Assembly (NCBI GenBank): GCA_964235605.1
Contig: CAXSCR010000020.1
Coordinates: forward strand, 1-62,858
Source of the DNA: DATCRE01 sp964235605
Lineage (GTDB): Bacteria > Bacteroidota > Bacteroidia > Cytophagales > Cyclobacteriaceae
Length of the DNA: 62,858 bases
Direction: 5' to 3'
Shown here: piece by piece, positions 1 through 7,550 of the stretch
How positions within the stretch are numbered: position 1 is the first letter of the stretch
Layout: the number at the start of each line of letters is the position of its first letter
Program-made: the position numbers and the translations under genes
Notes under the pieces: generated by a model
What the model saw: the letters and a program-made list of their open reading frames with translations, nothing else
Databases searched by the model: none
Told to the model about the DNA's origin: nothing

Positions 1-55
1 CGCTAGTCCGGGTCTGTAGGGGAGCGGGGAGGAAACGAACCGCTCTACCTGGAAA
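1..55 (+). mobile_element. 3' end of a group II intron (DV 3' strand and DVI), partial
   Basis: The first ~50 bases are GC-rich, unlike the following sequence, and fold as a group II intron domain VI. The segment 18-27 pairs with 41-50 through a stem containing GAGCGG/CCGCTC, leaving a single bulged A at about position 47, which is the expected branch-point adenosine. The preceding AGTCCGGGTC resembles the 3' strand of domain V. The exact 3' splice site cannot be fixed and lies around 50-56. The intron body is outside the window. The downstream exon on this strand is the antisense of a PRC-barrel gene. A matching intron 5' end occurs at the other window edge, so a multicopy intron probably ended the assembly on both sides. 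Confidence 0.65.
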
Positions 56-366
56 TAATCGCTATCTCTGTTCAAAATAAAAACTTCTTTTGAAGGATCT
101 AGCTTTAGCTCACTGAACGGAACAGCAAATAACTTTCCGCCTAATCCCAAAAAGGATCCAAACTGGATAACTGCATATTCAACCTGGCCAGTATTCAAGT
201 TTATCATAAGGTTATCAATTTTACCTAGGTTTTCACCTAACGGATTTTCAACTCTATCACTGATTATAGATGTGGCTGTTAATCTTTTAACAGGAGCATT
301 AGGTGCAGGACCTTCATGATTATAACCTGTGATGTTATCAATTTCATAATCTTTAACCGTATTCAT
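1..366 (-). CDS. PRC-barrel domain protein, C-terminus cut off at the intron
   Basis: The minus-strand frame begins with ATG at 366 (MNTVKDYEID) and runs to the window edge. It contains a PRC-barrel-like core of about 75 residues: VKRLTATSIISDRVENP, then GKIDNLMINLNTGQVEYAVI, then KLFAVPFSELKLD. PRC-barrel proteins of this type are small cytosolic, often stress-associated proteins in environmental bacteria; the exact role is unknown. The homologous frame appears to stop being authentic around residue 105 (after DYF, near position 53). There the reading frame enters GC-rich sequence assigned to the group II intron in antisense orientation, so the last ~17 codons are probably not protein. The gene looks interrupted; its 3' part would lie beyond the intron. 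Confidence 0.7.
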   Translation of the reverse strand, partial: MNTVKDYEIDNITGYNHEGPAPNAPVKRLTATSIISDRVENPLGENLGKIDNLMINLNTGQVEYAVIQFGSFLGLGGKLFAVPFSELKLDPSKEVFILNRDSDYFQVERFVSSPLPYRPGLA

Positions 367-590
367 TATACCTCCGTGTTTAGTAATATTATAGCACATA
401 ATTATACTAAAACTAGACCATGAGAGTTAATTTATCTCTACAAAAACACGTTAGAAAAAAATAAGTGTAGAGACAATCTACATTCTTGAAGCTATGGGTA
501 ACTATACGCAATAAAATAACAGTGTTTGCAATTGGCATAAGATTTTAACACGCAGAGGTATAATTAATATAAAACAAAAAAAACAAAATT

Positions 591-1379
591 ATGAAAAAAG
601 TAATAATCACACTTATAGCATTGGGAGGCTTCACAGCATCTAGCGTTTATGCGCAAATACCATCAGGCTCTAGTTCCGCAACTGATTCTACGCAATCCAC
701 TACAACACCAAACGCTAACTATAACACCGATGGTTCTGCTGCTGGTTCAAGTGGAAGTGTTAATCACCATCCTGCATCTAAACAGCAAGGTGAATTGGTT
801 AAAATCAGGACATCAGAACTTCCTGCAATGGTAACACAAACTCTTGGAAGTTCAGATTACCAAGGATGGACAGTATCAAATGCATATCGCACATCTACTA
901 ACGATCAATATAAAGTAGAAGTAAAAAAAGGTACCGCTACAAAAACTTTTTGGTTTGATAAAAATGGTAACAAAGTTGAGTCAGGTAAAGCTGGTAACCC
1001 CGGCGCTGGCACAAGTGGCTCAGGTACATTAGGAACTGGAACTGGCACTAGTGGCTCAGGAACATCGGGTTCTGGTAATAGTAAATCTGGATCTGATTTG
1101 AATCGTACAGATACAGGTACCAGCGGAACCGGTACAAGTGGATCAGGAACATCAGGATCAGACATGAACCGTACCGGTACCGGTACAAGTGGCTCGTCTG
1201 GAACCGGTACGTCTGGTACTAGCGGAACAGGTACTTCAGGAAGTGGTTCAACAGGAACTGGAACTAGCGGAACAGGAACTAGCGGAACAGGAACAACTGG
1301 AACTGGCACTGGTACTTCTGGAACTGGAACCAATGGCTCAGGTACAACTGGCACTGGATCTAGCACAACACAACCATAA
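591..1379 (+). CDS. Secreted protein with PepSY-like core and Gly/Thr/Ser repeat tail
   Basis: 262 residues. A signal peptide (MKKVIITLIALGGFTASSVYAQ) is followed by a low-complexity Ser/Thr/Asn linker to about residue 65. Next is a short folded segment, about 66-125 (SELPAMVTQTLGSSDYQGW, then KVEVKKGTATKTFWFDKNG), resembling the PepSY-like/DUF2874 modules of secreted Bacteroidota proteins. From about 130 to the end the chain is almost only Gly, Thr and Ser in GTGTSG-type repeats with two interspersed D-N/M-N-R-T motifs. This is likely a periplasmic or surface protein with a flexible tail. A strong terminator follows, so it is probably monocistronic. The substrate or partner is unknown. The long opposite-strand frame rich in VPVP is an artefact of the repeat. 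Confidence 0.75.
   Translation: MKKVIITLIALGGFTASSVYAQIPSGSSSATDSTQSTTTPNANYNTDGSAAGSSGSVNHHPASKQQGELVKIRTSELPAMVTQTLGSSDYQGWTVSNAYRTSTNDQYKVEVKKGTATKTFWFDKNGNKVESGKAGNPGAGTSGSGTLGTGTGTSGSGTSGSGNSKSGSDLNRTDTGTSGTGTSGSGTSGSDMNRTGTGTSGSSGTGTSGTSGTGTSGSGSTGTGTSGTGTSGTGTTGTGTGTSGTGTNGSGTTGTGSSTTQP
1004..1372 (+). repeat. Short tandem repeats encoding the Gly/Thr/Ser tail
   Basis: Degenerate 6- to 12-base units such as GGAACTGGCACT, GGTACCGGTACA and GGAACTAGC recur throughout the 3' half of the preceding gene. All keep the reading frame, so unit gain or loss would change tail length without a frameshift. Confidence 0.8.
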
Positions 1380-1401
1380 GAATAAATCTATAACCTTTGA
1401 G

Positions 1402-1451
1402 TGTGGTTAAATTGTCGGCTTATCGCTAACAGTTTAACCACATTTTTTTTT
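1402..1451 (+). terminator. Intrinsic terminator after the repeat-tail gene
   Basis: A 10-bp inverted repeat (TGTGGTTAAA at 1402-1411 and TTTAACCACA at 1433-1442) is followed by nine T residues (1443-1451). Confidence 0.85.
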
Positions 1452-1673
1452 GAAATGTAGAATAGCTTCTGGCTGCCAGCTTTGAGGTTCTAGATCATTT
1501 TTTTAAGGTTTATGCAATAGTTAGTAGCAAGACTCTTAACTATCATTTTAAAGCAATTTCCCTGTAGAATATTATTGATTAATTGTAAAGCCAAGTTTTT
1601 TTTCTAACTTGAATCAAAGTGTGAACTACAAATTCACTTCGCCCTCACTATTGTTTAATTTAATCTTAAGCAA

Positions 1674-2084
1674 ATGAAAAGAAATGCAAAAGCCGTTTGG
1701 AACGGTACGGGGAAAGATGGTACCGGTTATCTCACGTCTCAAAGTTCTGTTTTAAATAAAGCACAATACGCTTATAACACTCGTTTTGCTGACGGTATAG
1801 GTACCAACCCAGAGGAGTTAGTTGCAGCCGCACATGCGGGTTGTTTTACAATGAAACTTAGTTTTGTTTTAGCAGACGCAGGCTTTACGCCTGAGGAGTT
1901 AACTACGGAATGTACAATTACATTTGAAAATGGATCTATAACCGAATCACATCTTGCGTTACGCGCTAAGGTGCCTGGAATTTCGAAAGATAGATTTAAC
2001 GAGTGTGCTACAGATGCAAAAAAGAACTGTCCTATTTCAATGTTGTTGAATACTAAAATTACTATGGAAGCATCGTTGGGCTAA
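1674..2084 (+). CDS. osmC: OsmC family peroxiredoxin
   Basis: 136 residues, the usual length of OsmC. OsmC/Ohr proteins reduce organic hydroperoxides in the cytosol with a pair of reactive cysteines. The first is visible in AAAHAGCFTMKLS (Cys57). The second is in KKNCPISMLLN (Cys119), preceded by Cys111. The N-terminal AVWNGTGKDGTGYLTSQSS strand and the GTNPEELVAAAHAGC helix are typical of the OsmC rather than the Ohr branch. It is a single gene, with a hairpin terminator shared with the convergent YihY gene. The start ATG is the first in frame. Confidence 0.9.
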   Translation: MKRNAKAVWNGTGKDGTGYLTSQSSVLNKAQYAYNTRFADGIGTNPEELVAAAHAGCFTMKLSFVLADAGFTPEELTTECTITFENGSITESHLALRAKVPGISKDRFNECATDAKKNCPISMLLNTKITMEASLG

Positions 2085-2107
2085 TATCTTCAGTATAATA
2101 TGAAATA

Positions 2108-2137
2108 AAAAGGTGAGATTGATTCTCACCTTTTTTA
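2108..2137. terminator. Bidirectional terminator between osmC and yihY
   Basis: The stem AGGTGAGA (2111-2118) pairs with TCTCACCT (2124-2131). It has an A run on the left and a T run on the right, so it can serve both convergent genes. Confidence 0.8.
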
Positions 2138-2155
2138 TATAACTCCAGAAAAATC

Positions 2156-3133
2156 TTATGAATGAGCAACCTCTTTCTTTTTCTTTTTCTTAGCTGATGG
2201 TATAGTATCATCCTCTTTAGAAGTAGCGATAGCGGTAGGCTGTACTACCTTGCCATGACTATCGGCATAGACCCTAGTAAATTCCGCACCAAATAAGAGT
2301 ATCATACCAGAATAGGTTACCCAAAGCATAATTAAAATGATTGTCCCCGCGGCGCCATAAGCAGACCCAGGATCACTGTTTCCAAAGTAAATCCCTAAAG
2401 CAAATTTTGTAATTACAAATAGTATAGAGGTTACAACAGCACCGACCCATACATCTCGCCACGCTACCTTTGCATCTGGCAAAAACTTATATAATGATGC
2501 AAACAACAACGTTACTACAGAAAGTGAAATGAGTATATCCAATAGTTTAAAGATAATCATAAGCGACTCTGAAAAATATACAGAAAACCAATCACTTAGG
2601 GCGCTTAACCCTGCTGATAGTACAAGTGAAACCAGTAACAAAAATCCGACTACTAGGATAAGTCCAAAGGAAAAAACCCTATCCTTTATAACCTTTAGAA
2701 TTTTCTGTTTAGGCTTTGGCTCCACTTCCCATATTTTATTTAAAATTTGATGGAGTTGGTAAAAAACCCCCGTGGCACCAAATAATAATGTTGCTACACC
2801 TAAAATAGACGCTATGGTACTTCCTTTGTCCACGCTTGCATTCGCTACTATGGTTTGAACATCTCCGGCCGTGTCACCCCCAATCATACCACCTATTTGG
2901 CTGGTTATTTGGTTAGTAACAGCCTCTACACCAAAGAAATACCCTGCAACGTTTATTATTATAACGAGTAATCCTGGAAGGGAGAAAATCGTATAATAGG
3001 CAATAACAGTACTATTATTAAATGGATCTCTGGCATTCCATCTTTGAAAGCTTTCTTTAAAAAGACCTCCAAATTTCTTTGCCAATGTTTTAAGTTTATT
3101 CATAGTGCAATAGATATTAGTTCTGTGTAACAT
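2156..3133 (-). CDS. YihY/BrkB family inner-membrane protein
   Basis: 325 residues as an open frame; the likelier start is the second Met (MNKLKTLAKKF, at 3103), which removes ten uncharacteristic residues. The family signature is clear: FQRWNARDPFNNSTVIAYYTIFSLPGLLV near the N-terminus, then about six membrane segments including LLFGATGVFYQLHQILNKIW and a YGAAGTIILIMLWVTYSGMILLFGAEF end. These proteins were once called ribonuclease BN or virulence factor BrkB; their molecular role is unsettled. The last 25 residues are a Lys-rich cytosolic tail. Transcribed alone, convergent with osmC. Confidence 0.88.
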   Translation of the reverse strand: MLHRTNIYCTMNKLKTLAKKFGGLFKESFQRWNARDPFNNSTVIAYYTIFSLPGLLVIIINVAGYFFGVEAVTNQITSQIGGMIGGDTAGDVQTIVANASVDKGSTIASILGVATLLFGATGVFYQLHQILNKIWEVEPKPKQKILKVIKDRVFSFGLILVVGFLLLVSLVLSAGLSALSDWFSVYFSESLMIIFKLLDILISLSVVTLLFASLYKFLPDAKVAWRDVWVGAVVTSILFVITKFALGIYFGNSDPGSAYGAAGTIILIMLWVTYSGMILLFGAEFTRVYADSHGKVVQPTAIATSKEDDTIPSAKKKKKKEVAHS

Positions 3134-3360
3134 TTAAGGCATGTCGCATTTATAAAAAAGTAATTGCCTAACCCAGATTTTGAATTAGATAATTACTACT
3201 TTGGTATTATAAATATCGTTCCAAGGAGCCTAAATCGATATGAAAGATTTACGATCATTCTACCAGGGCTTACACGAGTAACTAGTAACTAAAATAGAAT
3301 AAATGCATCTGAATTACTCATTACGATTCTGTAGCACACTCAGCATTTTAAAGCCCCAAA

Positions 3361-3768
3361 ATGGATTCTAAAGTTATTCTAATCATAGATGACGATTTAG
3401 AGGATCAAGAAGTGTTTATTGAGGCAGTAAAAGAAATTGATAACGCTATTGTATGTCTCGGCTTTTCTGAAGGTGAGGAGGCGCTACGTTTATTGAAAGC
3501 CGAAGCCTTAGAAGTTCCAGACTTAATTTTTCTTGATTTAAATATGCCGCGGTTCAGTGGTAAAGAGTGCCTGGTCGAATTGAAGAAAATAGAAAAGTTG
3601 CAGGATGTACCTATTATTATCTATTCAACCAGTACAGATAAAAAAGATTATGATGATACCAAGCAATTAGGTGCTAGCTATTTTCTAACCAAGCCCTATA
3701 AATTTGATGAGCTTCGCAGTAAATTAAAACACATTTTCGGCCATGATTGGGGCAGCGCTTCTGACTAG
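3361..3768 (+). CDS. Single-domain response regulator (receiver only)
   Basis: 135 residues that are almost entirely one CheY-like receiver domain. The acidic pocket is IIDDDLED, the phospho-acceptor is Asp59 in LIFLDLNMPRFSG, the conserved Thr/Ser lies in IIYSTSTDKKDY, and the Lys is in FLTKPYKFDEL. With no output domain it probably acts by phosphotransfer or by binding a kinase, as in the Rcp1/CheY-like regulators that accompany hybrid kinases. It is convergent with the receiver-histidine kinase gene; the stops are only 8 bases apart. Confidence 0.88.
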   Translation: MDSKVILIIDDDLEDQEVFIEAVKEIDNAIVCLGFSEGEEALRLLKAEALEVPDLIFLDLNMPRFSGKECLVELKKIEKLQDVPIIIYSTSTDKKDYDDTKQLGASYFLTKPYKFDELRSKLKHIFGHDWGSASD

Positions 3769-3775
3769 AAAAGTC

Positions 3776-5023
3776 TTAAGAAGCAACCTGTTCAACTGGA
3801 AGAGATACAATAAAAGTCGATCCCTTATCAAGGCTGCTTCTTGCTGAAATAAAGCCGTTATGCTGCTCCACAATTTTCTTACATAGTGCAAGTCCAATGC
3901 CTGTGCCTTCGTAATCTTTGTTATGATGAAGACGTTTAAACATACCAAAAATCTCTTCTGCATACTTCTGCTCAAACCCTATCCCGTTATCTTCAATGAG
4001 AATTCGGCAGTATTTAGGAACCGGCTCATTTGAATTTACAATGTTCATCGCTTCACTCATTTCTGTGCGAATTTTTATGACAGGCGATACATCTTTTCGA
4101 GAATACTTAAGGGCATTAGTTATTAAGTTGTGAAAAAGAGGCTGCATCAGACCTGGACTTACATAAAGAGACGGTAGTTGCTCAATTTGAAATTCAGCTT
4201 TCTTTTCATCGATAGACTCATTAATATCTGCTAGTACATCTTTAAGGATAAGGTTTAAATCACTTTTAGCAAATGTTGTCTTTTGGATTGAAATTTTTGA
4301 AAAGCTTAGAATGTCAGTTATAAGTGACTGCATGCGTTCAGCGGCTTTTTGAATTCGAACGATGGTGGTTTGGCCATCGTCATCGAGCACCTCTTTGTAC
4401 TTAGAAGATAACCGATCGCTAAACATTCTAATTTTACGAAGGGGCTCTTGAAGATCATGCGAGGCCATGAAAGCAAACCGATCTAAATCTTTGTTGGCAG
4501 ATTCTAAGCTCGCAATATTCTCGAGCAACTGCCTATTTAATTTCTTAATCTGCTCTTCAGAGGCTTTGCGCTCATTAATTTCTAACTCTAAACTTTTATT
4601 AATGATCATAAGCTTTTGCTCCTGTGCAAAAAGCATTCTGGTTTTACGATAAAGATCTATAAAAACCGAGACCTTAGCCCGTAAAAGGCCAGGGTTAATA
4701 GGTTTATAGATATAATCTACGGCGCCTGATTGATAACCCTTAAATATGTTCTCTTCACCGTAATTGTTTGCTGTGATGAAAATAATAGGTATATGTTTAA
4801 GCTTCTCACGTTCGTAGATTAATGCCGCTGTTTCAAACCCATTCAGGTTCGGCATTTTCACATCCATGAGAATCATAGCAAAGTCATATTCTGATAAGAG
4901 TATTTTCAATGCCTGTCTTCCAGAGTTTGCTTTAACAAACGTATAACCGTCTGGCTCAAGCAGTGTTGCAATAGAAAGCAAATTATCCTCACGATCGTCT
5001 ACTAATAAAATCTTTGGGTTCAT
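3776..5023 (-). CDS. Receiver-histidine kinase (REC-coiled coil-HisKA-HATPase)
   Basis: 415 residues. An N-terminal receiver (KILLVDDREDN; acceptor Asp in AMILMDVKMPN; FITANN; Lys in IYKPINPG) is followed by a coiled coil (about 130-180), then a HisKA dimerisation helix with the phospho-His in FMASHDLQEPLRKIRMF. The catalytic domain has the N box (FHNLITNALKYSRK), G1 box (IEDNGIGF), F box (IFGMFKRLH) and G2 box (GTGIGLALCKK). There are no membrane segments, so it is cytosolic and its kinase activity is probably set by phosphorylation of its own receiver. It lies 22 bases downstream of the poly-HAMP kinase on the same strand, so it is probably co-transcribed and may take phosphate from it. Confidence 0.9.
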   Translation of the reverse strand: MNPKILLVDDREDNLLSIATLLEPDGYTFVKANSGRQALKILLSEYDFAMILMDVKMPNLNGFETAALIYEREKLKHIPIIFITANNYGEENIFKGYQSGAVDYIYKPINPGLLRAKVSVFIDLYRKTRMLFAQEQKLMIINKSLELEINERKASEEQIKKLNRQLLENIASLESANKDLDRFAFMASHDLQEPLRKIRMFSDRLSSKYKEVLDDDGQTTIVRIQKAAERMQSLITDILSFSKISIQKTTFAKSDLNLILKDVLADINESIDEKKAEFQIEQLPSLYVSPGLMQPLFHNLITNALKYSRKDVSPVIKIRTEMSEAMNIVNSNEPVPKYCRILIEDNGIGFEQKYAEEIFGMFKRLHHNKDYEGTGIGLALCKKIVEQHNGFISARSSLDKGSTFIVSLPVEQVAS

Positions 5024-5045
5024 CTGTCGTTTATCCGTTCATCAT

Positions 5046-7502
5046 TTATTTACAAAACCATAGTCTCATTAAAGAAAGCAATTGATCAATCTTTAAAGGT
5101 TTTGTTATGTAATCAGATGCGCCCGCTTCTATACATTTTTGTCTATCTCCTTTCATTGCTTTAGCCGTTACAGCAATGATTGGGAGTGTACTGTTTTTAT
5201 GTTCTCGTCTAATCTTTTGAGTAGTCTCATAACCATCCATCTCTGGCATCATGATATCCATTAGTACCATATCAATTTTCGGATTTTCATTTAATATGTT
5301 AATAGCCTCCTTACCACTTTCAGCGGTAATAGCATTGATATTAAACCTCTCGAATACCGTAGTTAAGGCGAACAAGTTACGAACGTCATCATCTACAACC
5401 AGCACATTCTTACCTACCAGTATGTCTTCTTTACTGCGTATGTTTTCAATAATCTTTCGTTTATCTACCGATAGATTTTTATGGTTGATGTGAAGATGTC
5501 CAATGGTTTCTTCTAATAAATATTCTATCGAGTTAACACCTTTTAAAAGAATACTACTTGAATTTTGGTTGAGCTGATTTAATTCTTTCTTGTTGAAATC
5601 CTTAGCAGAGTAGACAATTATCGGCGTTAGTTTATGTTTCGCTTTACCGACTTGCTGAACCAACTCTGAGCCTGTTATATCAGGCAATGTATAGTCAAGG
5701 ATTATTCCATCAAAGTCAGTTTTACCAACCATCTCAAGTGCCTTCTTGCCCGTATTTGCGATCGTTACTTCTAAATTATCACCCTGAAGTATTTTAACTA
5801 TCTGAGAAGAGTCTAATTCATTATCTTCAATAACCAATACATTCCGTACCTGTTTCTTGTTATAGCTTATTATATCAACAAATAATTCATTGAGTGCTTC
5901 ATTTTCAATTGGCTTCAATAAGAAGTTTCGAGCGCCACGTTTCAAGGCAAGCGTTCTATTTTCTTCACCGGAGATAACATGAATCGGTATATGTCGGTAT
6001 GAAAGATCATTACGTAAAAGATCAATTACTTTCCATCCACTGGTGTCAGGAAGTTTTACATCCAATGTTATGGCAATAGGAGAGAAGCGGTTAATGAAAT
6101 CAAACACTTCAAGATAATTAGTTGCCACAACAGCCTTTAAATTCTCTTGATGCGCTCTTTCAATAAGTATTTTTCCAAAGCGTAAATCATCTTCAACAAC
6201 CAGCACCACCTTATCGTTGATCTGGATTGCATTACGATCATCACCGGTATCGTTAATCATTTCATTAACGATTTCCATGTTACGGGTTTCAATACCGTCA
6301 TTGGTGATGCGTAGTGTACTTAATAAATTGCCAATCTCGCCATCATTGGTTTCTAACTGTAGTTGTTGAATGGCCTTAAAGCTTTCTGTTGTTTCTCTAC
6401 TAGGTGTTAAGTTGATAGCGCTTTCGAGCGGCACATAGAGGGTAAATATACTGCCTTGACCTGGTAGGCTTTCTAATTCAATAGTACCACCTAATAATTC
6501 AGCTAAACCACGGCTAATAGATAAGCCTAAACCTGTTCCACCATATTTACGACTTGTAGAACCTTCTGCTTGCTGGAATGCTTCAAAGATGATTAATTGT
6601 TTTTCTTGCGGTATACCGATTCCGGTATCTGTGATGGAGAAGCCAACTACTTTTTTAGCATTGTCAAGATTTGGATTACCAAGTTTCCATTTCTTCTTAG
6701 CTTCAAAGATTCTTAAGATTACACTGCCTTTTTCTGTGAACTTAAAGGCATTTGATAAGAGATTTTTGAGGATTTGATTAAGACGCTGGATATCCGTTTC
6801 CATAGACTGAGGAAGGACGGAATCAGTTTCTATTTGGAATCTAAGATTTCTTGCTTCTGCTATAGGTTTAAATGTAGTCTCAACAAAGGCAGCGACTTCG
6901 GCTAGAGATACCGATGAAATATTGGCAGAAATAAACCCAGATTCAATTTTTGAAAGATCTAGAATGTCGTTGATCAGTTGAATCAAATCATCTCCACAAG
7001 AGTGAATGGTCTTTGCATAACGAATTTGTTTGTCATTCAAATTGCCTTCTGCATTCTCATATAATTGTTGTGCAAGAATCAATAAGCTGTTCAGTGGCGT
7101 TCTCAATTCATGCGACATATTCGCTAAGAATTCAGATTTGTATTTGGATGTTAGTGTTAACTGTTCTGCTTTTTCTTCGAGCGATTTTCTTGCTTCTTCC
7201 ACTTCTTTGTTTTTGGCTTCCACTTCGTTTTTCTGTTTAACGAGTAGGAGGGCCTTGTCTTGAAGCTCATCATTTGTTCTGCGCAATTCTTCTTGCTGAA
7301 TTTTAAGCTCACCCGCAAGTGACTGAGATTGTGCAAGAAGTTCTTCTGTTCTGGTATTCGTTTCAATCGTGTTCAACACAATACCAATAGACTCTGTGAG
7401 CTGACCTAAGAAGTCTAAGTGAGTATCACTAAATTCATCAAGCGATGCAAGTTCAATAACCGCCTTCACATCGTTCTCAAACAACACAGGAAGGATGATC
7501 AA
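5046..7502 (-). CDS. C-terminal half of a poly-HAMP hybrid histidine kinase (GAF end-HisKA-HATPase-REC x3)
   Basis: 818 residues from the first possible start (TTG at 7502), but homology begins 16 codons earlier, directly after the stop of the next frame upstream and in the same reading frame. Order: end of a GAF domain (VKAVIELASLDEFSDTHLDFL), coiled coil 50-120, HisKA with His131 in MSHELRTPLNSL, HATPase (LLSNAFKFTEKG, DTGIGIP, GGTGLGLSIS), then receivers at about 431-545 (Asp481), 554-670 (Asp603) and 698-818 (Asp749 in MVLMDIMMPEMDG). In the second receiver the usual Lys-Pro is Lys-Gly (ILLKGVN), so it may be degenerate. As drawn it lacks its own sensor; the whole kinase would come only from read-through, or from a repaired stop at 7551-7553. 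Confidence 0.85.
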   Translation of the reverse strand: MIILPVLFENDVKAVIELASLDEFSDTHLDFLGQLTESIGIVLNTIETNTRTEELLAQSQSLAGELKIQQEELRRTNDELQDKALLLVKQKNEVEAKNKEVEEARKSLEEKAEQLTLTSKYKSEFLANMSHELRTPLNSLLILAQQLYENAEGNLNDKQIRYAKTIHSCGDDLIQLINDILDLSKIESGFISANISSVSLAEVAAFVETTFKPIAEARNLRFQIETDSVLPQSMETDIQRLNQILKNLLSNAFKFTEKGSVILRIFEAKKKWKLGNPNLDNAKKVVGFSITDTGIGIPQEKQLIIFEAFQQAEGSTSRKYGGTGLGLSISRGLAELLGGTIELESLPGQGSIFTLYVPLESAINLTPSRETTESFKAIQQLQLETNDGEIGNLLSTLRITNDGIETRNMEIVNEMINDTGDDRNAIQINDKVVLVVEDDLRFGKILIERAHQENLKAVVATNYLEVFDFINRFSPIAITLDVKLPDTSGWKVIDLLRNDLSYRHIPIHVISGEENRTLALKRGARNFLLKPIENEALNELFVDIISYNKKQVRNVLVIEDNELDSSQIVKILQGDNLEVTIANTGKKALEMVGKTDFDGIILDYTLPDITGSELVQQVGKAKHKLTPIIVYSAKDFNKKELNQLNQNSSSILLKGVNSIEYLLEETIGHLHINHKNLSVDKRKIIENIRSKEDILVGKNVLVVDDDVRNLFALTTVFERFNINAITAESGKEAINILNENPKIDMVLMDIMMPEMDGYETTQKIRREHKNSTLPIIAVTAKAMKGDRQKCIEAGASDYITKPLKIDQLLSLMRLWFCK

Positions 7503-7550
7503 GTTGGCAGGTTTTACTTTACCTAAACCAGAATTGATTTTAATATAACC

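Noticed and set aside
905..1366. Minus-strand frame rich in Val-Pro repeats
   Set aside because: Antisense of the Gly/Thr/Ser repeat gene; composition follows from the repeats and there is no independent start context.
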